This document shows positions 47,973 to 59,214 of a stretch of DNA of 64,000 nt, piece after piece (the first letter of the stretch is position 1; the number at the start of each line of letters is the position of its first letter). The DNA comes from Brugia malayi (taxonomy: Eukaryota; Nematoda; Chromadorea; Rhabditida; Onchocercidae), in the NCBI RefSeq assembly GCF_000002995.4, contig NW_025062284.1, positions 496,001 through 560,000 of the forward strand. Reading direction: 5' to 3'. A program made the position numbers and the translations under genes. Below the pieces are notes generated by a model, which made no database searches, was not told the DNA's origin, and worked only from the letters and a program-made list of their open reading frames with translations.

Positions 47973-50515
47973 TTATGATAAATAGAAATTTGCAATTAGA
48001 CGTGAAATTTGTGGCCATTTCCAGTATAAAGCAGTGCCGAAATTAAGAATCCAATGTATGAATAAGGCGACGCAACCAAAATAAAAGCCACTTCCGACAC
48101 TTACGTCAACGTTACGTGTACACCTGGTTGATATTTGATCATTTGCTAATTGCTTCACAACGTGATTTATTTTATCTGCAAAAAAAATGTTGATTAAATG
48201 TTTGTTTGTTTATTTTTCTAAACAAATAAAAATTTCATTCTTTTAAAATTAATTAATAAAATTTTAAAAAAAAAAAAAATTCTAATATATGTTAGGACAA
48301 AAAAATAATTTTAAGAAAACATTCTTTTCTTTGAATTTTAATTATAAACAATATTTTCAATTTTTTATTATCAAATTTTCAAAAAAGAAGGAAAACATTT
48401 AGATTAATTTTAATTTTATCATATTAACCGAAATAATATTTTTTTTTTTTAAACTGAATTTTTAAATTTTAATTACAAACAATATTTTCAAATTTTTATT
48501 ATTAAATTTCAATAAAAAGAAAATATCTAAAATAAAAGGAAAACATTTAGATTAATTTTAATTTTTACCATTTTAACCGAAATAATATTTTTTCAAACTA
48601 AAATTTTTAATTTAAACTATTTTTTAAACTTTAAACCAATTCTTTTTTTTTTTTTTTTAAATTTAAACCTTTTGAATTTTAATTACAAATAACATTTTCA
48701 AATTTTTATTATCAAATTTCATTTTAAACTAAATTTTTGAATTTTAATTACAAACAATATTTTCAAATTTTTATTATTAAATTTCAATGAAAAGAAAATA
48801 TTTAAAATAAAAAGGAAAAAATTTAGATTAATTTTAATTTTATCATATTAACTGAAATAATTTTTTTTTTTTTCTAAACTAAATTTTTGAATTTTAATTA
48901 CAAACAACATTTTCAAATTTTTATTATTCTTAAATTTTCAAAAAAAAAAAAAAAAAGAAAAACATTTAGATTAATTTTAATTTTTTTTTTTTTTTTCATA
49001 CTAACCAAGAGCTTCCTTATTTTGATAAGCATATAAAGCAATAGCAGTGGTTAAAAAAAATGCTAAAATCAAATTTAATTGTAATAACGATGCGACAGGT
49101 GACATTTTGCACATAAGTTGAAGATCATAATCAATTAGTGCTATTATTAAAGCCACAAAATCAAGAAGGCTTATAAAAATAATTAAAACCATAACAATAG
49201 TATCCGATATTGGCTTTTCCTAAAAAAAAAAACAAAAAAAAAACAAACAAACAAACAAACAATTATTTTAAAATGAAAAATTTTTCATTAATTAAAATTT
49301 AAACAAACAAATGCTTTCACATAAATTTAAAATAATCAAAATTTAGCAAAAAAAAAAAAAAACTTTTTTTTAATATTTATAAAAAAAAAAATTTGATAAT
49401 AAAATAAACACTTACCGAATACCATAAGGAACAAAATTGATTTGTATTATTCAATTGTTTAAATGATGAATTATAAATATTTTGTGAAATTGAATGATTT
49501 TCAATTAAATCCATTTCCATACTCCAATTTGAATTTATCATATCATTTTCAGCTGATAATGTTATCTCATTTGAATCATTCTTATCACCATCATCACCAT
49601 CATCATCATTATCATTATCATTATCATCATTTGAACAACGATTTCTTAAAATACCCATTCGTCGTGGCATCACTAATTTTGGTTCATTTAAAAATTTTGC
49701 GACATTTATGGTGACATTAGCCATTTCCATTGCTACACTCTCTTTTATCGTCTCATTATCATATGGATTTATCAAATAATAACTATCAGAAAATATCAGA
49801 TCACGCCAATCTAAAATTTTTGAAAAAATTAAAAAAGTAATTTTTTGAAATTTCACCATGCTATATTATTGTAAATAGTATCGAACTTTATAGTTTTGAA
49901 GGTAAATTTTAAAAAACTTTACTAAATGTAAATTATTTTAGAGTAATTTATAATTCGATTTAACTATTTTACTATCAACAACCATCAAACGATGAGTGTT
50001 AATCTAAATAATTTAATAAACTTTTTTATTAATTTATTAAGGTGCAAAAACTTTATATTAAATATCTCTCAGATTGTTTGTGATAAAGTAAAATTATGAA
50101 TCTAATTTTTATTAATTTTGATAAAAAAATGTAAATAAACGAACAAATAAACAAACAAACAAGCAAGCAAGCAAACAAACAAACAAACAAATAAACTTCG
50201 TCTAAATAAAACATAAATAATAACGATGATGATTAATAATAAAGTTGTTGTATATGGCACCTAAATAATTTAATAAACTTTTTTATTAATTTATTAAATC
50301 ACAAAAACTTTATATTAAATATCTTTCAGATTGTTTGTGATAAGGTAAAATTATAAATCCAATTTTTAATTTTGACAAAAAAAGTAAACAAACAAACAAA
50401 TAAACAAACTTGGACTAAATAGAGCATAATTAATGACGATAATAATTAATAATAAAGTTGCTGTATATGCAATTCGAAATTGACGCATTCTACGATGATG
50501 AAAATCATCCATCAT
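47973..50515 (-). CDS. Claudin-like four-TM protein with a long Asn/Asp-rich loop, 305 aa
   Basis: Minus exons 50515-50410, 49810-49416, 49219-49006 and 48175-47973 (106, 395, 214, 203 nt; phases 1, 0, 1) give 305 residues. Exon number, phases and the 214-nt third exon match the other three claudin-like genes. TM1 is about 15-33, ending LFSPNWRD, like the LTPGWRS of the 14354-18801 gene. The first loop is about 130 residues, against about 55 in the paralogues. It holds MGILRNRC (88-94), an acidic N/D/G tract (96-114) and C162 in FCSLWYS. It also carries seven N-glycosylation sequons (NET, NVT, NDS, NWS, NHS, NSS, NNT). TM2 is about 174-195, TM3 about 207-228, TM4 about 264-284. The tail ends RLIANFYLS. 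A CCTATTTCAG precedes GTAAG-ATG and may be an SL acceptor. Function unknown. Confidence 0.8.
48240..48990. repeat. Degenerate repeat in intron 3 of the 47973-50515 gene
   Basis: Four to five copies of a roughly 170-bp unit with gaattttaattacaaacaat, tttcaaatttttattatcaa and aacatttagattaatttta. Confidence 0.8.
49925..50400. repeat. Two-copy 250-bp repeat in intron 1 of the 47973-50515 gene
   Basis: ctaaataatttaataaactt ... cagattgtttgtgataaagt occurs twice, about 255 bases apart, each followed by a (CAAA)n run and gactaaat-like sequence. The right copy ends inside exon 1. Confidence 0.8.
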
Positions 50516-50879
50516 CTTACCTGAAATAGGTAAAATAGTAAACAAATTATGCTATAAAAACTTTTAAAATAATTTATCAAAATTATATTTTTAATTTAAA
50601 TTATTAACAACAATTATTTATAGAAATTTTTAGTGAAAAAATGACAAAATTGTATTAAAAAAAAATAATAATAATTTTTATAAAAATAATAATTTAAATT
50701 ATTGCAATAATTAATCCTTTAAAGTAAAAAAGATGAAAAAAAGTTTTAAAATTTGATCAAAGATAAATGATTGATTTATTTGATATTTAAATTTATTATA
50801 GAATATAATATGATTAATTAAATAATTTATTTGACATTATTTTATTGTTGAACTATTAAAACTCATAAATTGTTAATGA

Positions 50880-51180
50880 ATTTATTCACAATTAGCTTTG
50901 AATAGTTAAAAAATTAATTAATTTTTTGTGCCCAAAAATTAATGCCCAAAAACCAATGCCCAAAAATTCTAACAGTTAAAAAATTAATTAATTTTACGAA
51001 TTATTAATACCCAAAAATTCTAATAGTTAGAAAATTAATTAATTTCAGGAATAGCTATTACCCAGAAATTCTAACAATTAAAAAATTAATTAATTTCACA
51101 AATAATTAATACCCAAAAATTCTAACAGTTAAAAAATTAATTAATTTCAGAAAAAACTAATGCCCAAAAATTTTAATTTT
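50880..51180. repeat. About 55-bp repeat with TGCCCAAAAATTCTAAC
   Basis: Five copies of attctaacagttaaaaaatt + aattaatttcacgaattaat + acccaaaa. No gene. Confidence 0.85.
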
Positions 51181-51299
51181 TATACGAAAACAATAAGATG
51201 GCTTAAAAAAAATAAAACCTATCGTTAAGTCATTAATGATTAAAATGATCAAATGATTTCGATTCATTACTTTTGACTCCAACAGATCAAAGTTTTTTT

Positions 51300-51690
51300 T
51301 TTCTGGAACATACAGGAATGCTTAGTATTGTCGGGGATTTCCTTGGGTATTACTACTATCGAGAATTTTCTCGGGAATTACTGTTATCGAGAATTTTTTC
51401 GTTACTACTATTAACGGGAATTTTCTCGGAGATTGCTATTATTAGGAATTTTCTCGGAGACTGCTATTATCAGGGATTTTCTCGGTTACTACTACTATCC
51501 GGGATTTTCTCGAGGATTGCTATTATCGAGAATTTTCTCGGGGATTGCTATTATCAAGGATTTTCTCAAGAATCACTATTACCGGGATTTTCTCGGGGAT
51601 TACTATTAGCCGAGGTTTTCGCAAGAATTGCTGTTAGCCGAGATTTTCACGACGATTACTATTATCGGGGATTTTCTCAGGGATATTTAT
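51300..51690. repeat. 27-33 bp minisatellite with TTTTCTCGGGGATT
   Basis: About twelve degenerate copies of gggattttctcggggattac + tattatc. GC-richer than its surroundings. An open plus frame (51273-51707) is repetitive (FSRIAIIENFLGDCYYQG) and has no other gene features. Confidence 0.9.
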
Positions 51691-52588
51691 ATATGATTAA
51701 TTATTAGAAAAAATTTTTAAATAAAAATTATGTTATCAAGAATTTTTCAAATTTTTTAATTTAACAACATTAAAAATAAAACTTTTTTGGTTCAGTAATG
51801 AAAAACGAAAAAAAATAACCTTTCAATATTTTTAAAAAATGACTAAATTCAGTTTGATTTAAGCAAATAATAAATTTGAAAATTAAAAATTGTCAATTTT
51901 TTTCTAATTCTATAGGTTTATTTTTATTTATAAATTTTGATAATTGTTTTTTGTTTTTTTGCAATTATTATATTTGTCTGATATTAGCTGGAAATTTTAA
52001 TGAAAACATAAAGCTCTTTTAGATATTTTAATCATTTTTTGAAAATAGAAGTAGTATTAGATTCATGACCTGAAATTAAAAATTAATTTTGCTCATATGA
52101 GAAGATACTAGAAATTTTTTATAATCCCGAGATTTCCCAGTGGAAAATTTTAACTAATATCTTGATACATAAATATTTTGAATGAACGTTGATAAAGTTA
52201 TTCAACATTTTTTTAAAATAACATTATCATTGATAATAAATTCGAATGGCGTTGTTAGATCAATGCATTTCGCTTTATCAAATTCCTTATCACTAATAAC
52301 TGATAAAAATCTTTTCTTAACTATCTGATGACAAAATTTTTTTTTTCTGATAAAATATTTTTTTGAATTAAAAAAGACTTTAAAAAAAACCTTTCAAATT
52401 TTAATTTAATTTTATGTGTTATATTTTAAAAAAAAGTTATATTAAAAAAAAAGTTTAAAAAGTTAAATTGGATGTGCTGTATTAGCTAATGGTAATGTTG
52501 TTTATTAAATAGAAACAATGATAACTGATAAATCTTCAGTTTAAAAATAATAAGAAAGCTGTGAAATTCAAATATTTCATGGAGGAGA
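51691..52588. other. AT-rich intergenic, no gene seen
   Basis: No exon, RNA gene or tandem repeat stands out. Confidence 0.7.
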
Positions 52589-53437
52589 TTCAAATATCGA
52601 TTACTGATCAATTCAAATATATCCATTACTGATCAATTCAAATATATCCATTACTGATGAATTCAAATATATCCATTACTGATGAATTCAAATATATCCA
52701 TTACTGATGAATTCAAATATATCCATTACTGATCAATTCAAATATATCCATTACTGATCAATTCAAATATATCCATTACTGATCAATTCAAATATATCCA
52801 TTACTGATCAATTCAAATATATCCATTACTGATGAATTCAAATATATCCATTACTGATGAATTCAAATATATCCATTACTGATGAATTCAAATATATCCA
52901 TTACTGATCAATTCAAATATATCCATTACTGATCAATTCAAACACATCGATTACTGATCAATTCAAATATATCGATTACTGATCAATTCAAATATATCCA
53001 TTACTGATCAATTCAAACACATCGATTACTGATCAATTCAAATATATCCATTACTGATCAATTCAAACACATCGATCACTGATCAATTCAAATATATCCA
53101 TTACTGATCAATTCAAATATATCCATTACTGATCAATTCAAACACATCGATTACTGATCAATTCAAATATATCCATTACTGATCAATTCAAATATATCCA
53201 TTACTGATCAATTCAAATATATCCATTACTGATCAATTCAAATATATCCATTACTGATCAATTCAAACACATCGATTACTGATCAATTCAAATATATCCA
53301 TTACTGATCAATTCAAATATATCCATTACTGATCAATTCAAATACATCGATTACTGATCAATTCAAATACATCGATTACTGATCAATTCAAATACATCGA
53401 TTACTGATCAATTCAAATACATCGATTACTGATCAAT
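52589..53437. repeat. 25-bp minisatellite, about 34 copies
   Basis: The unit starts attcaaatatatccattact and closes gatca. Three variants (tgatga, cacatcga, tacatcga) occur in blocks, with tacatcgattac restricted to the right end, which indicates local homogenisation. It includes TGATCA palindromes. Confidence 0.96.
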
Positions 53438-53751
53438 TTTTTCCATTTGCCAATCATTTCAATGTTATCTTGGTGAGTTCATTCTGCTCAATTAGATAAT
53501 AAAAGTTTAAATTAAATTCGTAATTAATTATTCGTAATAAAAGTTTAAATTAAATTATTAATTTTGATAATAAATTTTTTTACTGTATCAATCTTTTCTC
53601 TGTTTTATCTTCTTTTTAAGCATATCAACTGCAATAGTTCTGTTCCATTAGCACTTTGTGAAATCTCTGAGACTTTTCGGATCGTACTTTTCGGCATATT
53701 CAGAATTCATCAATATAGGTCAGCATCAATATCATCTTAGCATCATTTCCA

Positions 53752-54045
53752 ACTTTATATCATAACTTTTTATAATTTTAGTATAGTCAATTTAAACTAC
53801 GACAATTCCGCTTGCATCATAAAATGGAAAAAAATTGTCGACAAAATTGAATTATAATTTTCAGAAATAAAATTCTATTAAATTCATTGAATTAAGGAAT
53901 TTATTTTTTGATTATTCCTTGTGACAAATGTACCAATGTCACAGTGTCACCAAATAAAACTTCTTTGCTAACTGTAAATTATATTGAAATTTGATAAGGT
54001 CAACAGCAATTTCGTTAGTTGACCTCTGCTACTGTGCTATATTTT
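53752..54045. repeat. Dispersed 294-bp element, copy 1
   Basis: Nearly identical (a handful of changes) to 60400-60693 in the same orientation. Contains a perfect 7-bp stem GGTCAAC/GTTGACC around a 13-base loop (53998-54024), and GTGACA/TGTCAC 10 bases apart. No ORF and no obvious terminal inverted repeats. Possibly a short mobile element or a structured RNA. Confidence 0.85.
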
Positions 54046-54711
54046 ATGTTTCTTATAAGTTAATAAATTACTTTATAAAGAGTTATAACTTAATTAAAAT
54101 TAAATTTTTTCTGCATAGCAATCTGACATTCACTGCTCTTTCATTATTTTCTCGAATTTTCTCATATTGTTCAATAATTATGGCTAACGATAACTTTTAT
54201 CACAGTAAAATAAACATTGATGTCAAATGTCAAATGTCAAATGTCATCTCTACAATGCAATAACTATTCGATTCTATAATCTATGTAAAATCAAATCTTA
54301 TTTTACGACAAAATTAATTCAATCATTCCGCCACTTTTTTTTTTCCTTCTTTCTTGCTTTCACATCTTACAAATGTTAGTTTAAAAAATTTTTGTCACTT
54401 TTTTTTTTAAAAAAAAAAAAAATTTTCTATATTTTTAATTTTTCTAAAGTTTTATTTGTTTTTCATTTTTTTTGATTTTTTTTTTTTTTTTTCATAAGAT
54501 ATCTAAGCTTAAAGTTTTACTATTAAAAGTAATACAATTCATTCTCACTTTATTTTTTTGAAAATTTAAAAAATAAAATAAAATAAAAAAAAAAGAGAAG
54601 AAAATCAAAATAAAAAGCTTTTTTTTTTCGCTTAAGTTTAAATTATTCCTTCAAAGTTTTTTAAAAATTCGCTAAAAAATTTGTCACATAGATTGTTTAC
54701 ATTATGCGTCA
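54046..54711. other. Intergenic before the tRNA, no gene seen
   Basis: AT-rich with long T runs. The plus ORF 53991-54263 overlaps the dispersed element and has no gene features. Confidence 0.65.
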
Positions 54712-54783
54712 GGGGGCATAGCTCAGGGGTAGAGCGCTCCGTTCGCATCGGAGAGGTCTGGGGTTCGATTCCCCATGCCTCCA
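54712..54783 (+). tRNA. tRNA-Ala: tRNA-Ala (anticodon CGC)
   Basis: A complete 72-nt cloverleaf. Acceptor stem GGGGGCA pairs with TGCCTCC (one G-T pair), discriminator A. D arm is GCTCAGGGGTAGAGC. Anticodon stem CTCCG/CGGAG encloses loop TTCGCAT, so the anticodon is CGC (54744-54746) and reads GCG alanine codons. T arm TGGGG-TTCGATT-CCCCA. Internal A box (TAGCTCAGGGG) and B box (GGTTCGATTCC) are intact and no intron is present. A TTTT at 54792-54795 can end Pol III transcription. It is a GC-rich island in an AT-rich region. Nothing suggests a pseudogene. Confidence 0.97.
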
Positions 54784-55211
54784 AACTCTCAATTTTCCAT
54801 TTCTAAAACATATTGCAAATTAACAACTAACTAATCCATCTATATCAATTGTTTCAGTGATCATTTGCTTAGAGTTTCAAAATTATCGCTGAAACTCTTC
54901 TTCTAACTTTTAAAATTTAAAATTTTTTTTTAAATTTTTTCACTTTTTTTTAACAATTTTAAAACTTTTAAATTAAAACTTAAAAAATTAAAATTAAAAC
55001 TTATCCAATCGATATTTTTGCATCTGTAATATTCGTTCACATTTACTTTTTCATTGTTTGTTAATAATGAAACGAATGCATAGAATGGCGATAAATTGAT
55101 CATTTGCGAATGGAATTGAATTTTTATCCATTTTTCAGTAGTTTTTATCGGATAATTATAATGTATGATTTTCTAATATACAAAAAAAAAAACATATAGG
55201 AACAAATTTTT
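54784..55211. other. Intergenic, no gene seen
   Basis: AT-rich sequence between the tRNA and the 32-bp minisatellite. Nothing recognisable. Confidence 0.65.
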
Positions 55212-55473
55212 CAGGTAAAATACGAGGTATAGTTAGTATTTCTCGGGTAGAATACAAGATGTAGTTAATATTTCTCGGGTAGAATGCAAGATATAGTTAA
55301 TATTTCTCGGGTAGAATACAAGATGTAGTTAATATTTCTCGGGTAGAATGCAAGATATAGTTAATATTTCTCGGGTAGAATGCAAGATGTAGTTAATATT
55401 TCTCAGGTAGAATACAAGATGTAGCTAATATTTCTCGGGTAGAATGCAAGATGTAGCTAATATTTCTCGGGTA
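55212..55473. repeat. 32-bp minisatellite upstream of FIS1
   Basis: Eight copies of gtagttaatatttctcgggt + agaatgcaagat, with atacaa/atgcaa variants. Confidence 0.95.
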
Positions 55474-55476
55474 AAA

Positions 55477-55573
55477 GTACGGACGGGACGCGAATGATTG
55501 CATGGTGACCAAATCCTTACCACCCACGCTTTGATGATAAGATTTGCTGTGGTCTGCGACGTGGCAGTGACAT
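55477..55573. other. Unexplained GC-rich island
   Basis: About 97 bases of balanced composition (ggacgggacgcgaatgattg ... ctgcgacgtggcagtgaca) between the minisatellite and the FIS1 start. All frames lack an obvious coding signature. It contains an ATAAGA and a terminal ACA arranged loosely like an H/ACA snoRNA, but the second hairpin is too short. It could be a small RNA gene or the FIS1 promoter. Confidence 0.3.
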
Positions 55574-55631
55574 TTTAAGTTTGATCATTTTGATGAGTTA
55601 CTAAATTGATGAATCAGTTGCGAATGTTTTC

Positions 55632-55633
55632 AG
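55632..55633 (+). promoter_or_regulatory. Likely SL trans-splice acceptor of FIS1
   Basis: TGTTTTCAG ends two bases before the FIS1 ATG (GA, then ATG), with no coding sequence upstream. Confidence 0.6.
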
Positions 55634-55635
55634 GA

Positions 55636-57312
55636 ATGGATTCCGGTGGAATTGTAGATGAACTGATCGATCCGGACGCTCTGGCCGTACGTTGATTGCC
55701 TTATTTTTTTTTTTTATCGAATTCAGAATTCAAATATTATTCCCTCATGGAATGAGCATACCTTTATAATATATATTATTTTTTCAATGTCACATCTGAT
55801 AATAACAATCAGATATTTATTTATATTTCATTAACTTTATTAAGCATCATTTCCTCTAGTAATGATCACACATCTACATTGTTACATTCAGAATCTTACT
55901 AAATCACAATTTGCGTCATTTTAATCTAAAAATTTTTTTATTCCAATAACACCGTAATTGCCATAGTTGTAATTAATATTTTATTCTACTTTAATAATGA
56001 CAAATTATTTTGTGCTTAATTATTAAAGCAAATATTTTGTGCTTGTTGTGATATAGTTGCTTGATCGCAGTCTATTCTATGCATTCATTGCGGACTGCTT
56101 GTTGTTCTCCTATTTTCGTTATTAGAGGCTTTGAGGAGATTTGAATAATTGGAAATATAATATTTATGTTAGTAGTGTCGTTTTAGTTAACTTAAACCTA
56201 TTGAACAAAGGACTACGTTGAGATTTGTTTAAAAGTAATGAAAAACTGAAATTTAAAAAAAAATAGATATATTCATTGATTGTAGTTTATTTTTGTTTCA
56301 GAGCTTGGAAAGAACATATAATGAGCAAGTTGCTCGTGGTAATCCAAGTGCTGTTGCAATCTATTCTTATGCTCATGGCTTGATCAAATCTAACAATCGT
56401 AATGTACGTAAGGGAATCAAATTGTTGGAAGGTTATTGAATTATTGGTTTTGCTTTTGTTGTTTTTTCTTTTGTTTTATTATCCGTTTTGTGTGGAAAAA
56501 CTAACTGAGCTAAATATCATATCTAAATGCATTAGCGGTAGTAGGTTAAGATACATTTTTGTAGAAATGTATTGATCTACATTTTAAAGAACTGTTTTCG
56601 AGTGTAAGTATATTTGGAAATTTATTAAAGTAGATATATTTTAGTGGCAACAAAAACTATTGCCATGATATTTTGAGTCTTACATATGTATTCCAATCAA
56701 CGACAATTAATTGCATATTTATTTGCAGCGATTTTTTTATCTGCCCAAAATAATATTTTTCTTACCAAATTTTTATACGTTTTAGATTTATTACGGAAAG
56801 AAGTTGAGGATATATCGAAGCGTGATTATGTATATTATCTTGCAATAGCGCATACTCGCTTAAAGGTAAAGCTTTCTGCTATATGGACTTCTTTAAAATG
56901 GGAATTTCATTGTGAAAAGTTTGAAATTGCAGGAGTACGACCGAGCTCTTGCATATGTTGATATATTACTCAGTGCAGAATCGAATAATCGTCAAGCATT
57001 GGATTTGAAGGATCTAATTCAGCATAGAATGAAAAAAGGTATGCAAACATTAGCTTTTTTTTGGAATCTGAGTTTATTGATTTTGGAATACCGCTTGATA
57101 AAGTTTATTGATTTTGGAATACCGCTTGATAAAGTTTATTGACTTTGGAATACCGCTTGATAAAGTTTATTGATTTTGGAATACCGCTTGACCTACTTTA
57201 ATCTAAATCTAAAGTTCATTTAGATGGGATCATTGGCATGGCAATATTGGGTGGAGGAATTGCTGTAATTGGTGGTTTAGCTATTGCTGCATTTGCTGCC
57301 TCGAAAAGGTGA
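55636..57312 (+). CDS. fis-1: Mitochondrial fission 1 protein (FIS1), 151 aa
   Basis: Five exons: 55636-55686, 56302-56431, 56786-56865, 56933-57038 and 57224-57312 (456 nt with stop). FIS1 is a tail-anchored outer mitochondrial (and peroxisomal) membrane protein whose cytosolic TPR bundle binds fission and mitophagy partners. Conserved blocks are NVRKGIKLLE with DLLRKEV (about 52-66), RDYVYYLAIAHTRLKEY (73-89), ALAYVDILLSAE (92-103) and the NRQAL-to-MKKDG stretch that closes the second TPR. A C-terminal anchor follows at about 125-146 (IIGMAILGGGIAVIGGLAIA), with the basic tail AASKR. Length is typical for the family. Splice phases are 0, 1, 0, 1. C. elegans has fis-1 and fis-2; I cannot say which this matches. 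Intron 4 carries four copies of a 30-bp repeat. AATAAA occurs at 57651 and 57895. Confidence 0.97.
57063..57195. repeat. 30-bp tandem repeat in FIS1 intron 4
   Basis: Four copies of ttggaataccgcttgataaa + gtttattgat, starting just after the exon 4 donor. Confidence 0.93.
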
Positions 57313-57650
57313 TTTATGTGCTTAAGACTACTTTTTTTTTCCAAAAAAGTACGAATATGGTGAGAGAGAATTGGAGATCGAAGAATGGAGTTACTTTGTT
57401 CAGATGTTTCATCCAGAAGTTAAATTTCAAAGTTTAAGCGGTTTTCAGAAGTTCTCATTCGTAAACGGTGGTGTATTATGAGTAATCACTTGGATTATTT
57501 ATCGATCGCATTATTTTCTTTCCAATTATTTATAAAATTTTTTGTTCATAATTTTATCAAGTAAGAGGTATCTATTCTGGAATATCTTTGAATTTGTATG
57601 CTTAAAGTTGAATAAGATTCTTCTCCTAGAAGTAAATTTTTAGGCTAAAA

Positions 57651-57900
57651 AATAAAATTAAGCAGTATTTTGTTGCATATTTTTGTACTTTTACGTTATA
57701 AAGCTAAAACTGGTCGATAGCCAAGTTCCTTTTCCTTATATTAGAACAGGTGTATGTCTAACAGTTTCCTATACTTTGTTGTTTACCATTCAGTAATTTC
57801 TTTATCCATTCATTCACATGTTTTAACTTAACACATTTATCTGAATTGTCGAATATTTCCAAAATTCGTAAATGCGGGAAAGATGGGTAATTGTAATAAA
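57651..57900 (+). terminator. Candidate poly(A) signals of FIS1
   Basis: AATAAA at 57651-57656 and 57895-57900, about 340 and 585 bases after the stop. Confidence 0.4.
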
Positions 57901-59214
57901 ACTGACTTTAATGAAGTTTCAGCTTATTTAAATAAAATGTAATGTAAATAATAATGTGTTAACAGACTATTTAGTGTATTTACTTACAGCAAACTTAATA
58001 TTCAGGCATTTACAGTCGTTAAATGCTGTGGTTTTTATTTATTTATTTTTTTCTTTTGCTTATTTATGTTTGTTACAATGAATAGCATACTTTCTGTAAC
58101 TAATTCTCTCAAGTAATACAGCTTACAGATAAATGAATACTTTGATATGTCATCTGTCATTCGTTACAATTGGAATATAAAATGACCGAATGATTTCTGG
58201 TGCACTGATCAGATGAAATTTTGTGAGATTCGTGGAAGTAAAGTATTTCATAAGCAAAAATGAAATACTAAACAAACAGTAGTGGTTCGATGAAATTTAG
58301 TTAGTAGGGAGATAAGCTGTTAATCAAGTATAAAGCATTAGGAAGCACTTAATGGTATACTGTATCAGATAATGAACAATTAAAAATTTTTATAATTATT
58401 TATGCAAATAATTATCTATGATTAATTTGCTAATTAATCAAACATAGGGAAAATGACTGCTGAAAAAGCACAGCAGCTTTAAGAAACTTAAGAAATTTCA
58501 GATTGCATCCATTAAATGAACTTAGTACAATTTTAAACTTTTGAATAATTATTATCTAAGACTAAGACAGTGATAGCAATGAAAAATGGTTACTAAGTAA
58601 TGATGGAAGTATATATAAGGTATGATGGAATGCTAAAGTGTGATACGGAGAAAGGTTTAATTTGAATTTCAGGTATATAATAGCTATCTTCAATCAAAAA
58701 TGCTTTCCGGATATGCATCTCGAATTCATAAACGTTATGGAAAGAAAAGGTTCGATTTGCATTATTATAATCAAATCTTTCCTCATCACTTATTTTACTC
58801 AAAAAAATTTACAAATTTTTTTAGTTGTCAAATGTATTAGTTTACTGTTTTTAGAAGGAAGAGAAATAAGAATGACAAATCTTAAGAAATGAATTGTGTC
58901 CTTCTTTTTTTTTTTTTTTTTTATTTTTTTCATAAATTCTTTTTGTATAATAAATGTTAATGCATTTTTTTTCATAATGCTTAGAAGGTTTTTTATAATG
59001 TTTGGATGATGATTCTTTTTTTTTTTTTTTTTTCTTTATTGTTCTGATTAGATCGGTTAATTGCTAATGTGCTAATAAGGGAAGAAGTTATTAAAACCGT
59101 TTTATTTTTCAAATTTTATTTTAAATTATTAATTGATTCTTAGTTTATTTTCACAAATATGCTAAATTTCAATATTCAGTAGTAGATCATTGATGTTTTC
59201 CATAGTTATTATTG
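57901..59214. other. Intergenic with one candidate small ORF
   Basis: No confident gene. At 58673 a GAATTTCAG acceptor is followed by an open plus frame; its first ATG at 58700 gives 46 residues (MLSGYASRIHKRYGKKRF... to TAG at 58840). It has dibasic sites (HKR, GKKR) as in neuropeptide precursors but no signal peptide. The opposite strand is also open here (58593-58802), which argues for chance. Confidence 0.5.

Noticed and set aside
51273..51707. 144-codon plus ORF rich in FSRIAIIENF repeats
   Set aside because: Entirely within a 27-33 bp minisatellite.
53600..53720. Short open stretches on both strands (HINCNSSVPLALCE; MNSEYAEKYDPKSLRDF)
   Set aside because: Mutually antisense, each under 40 codons, without partner exons.
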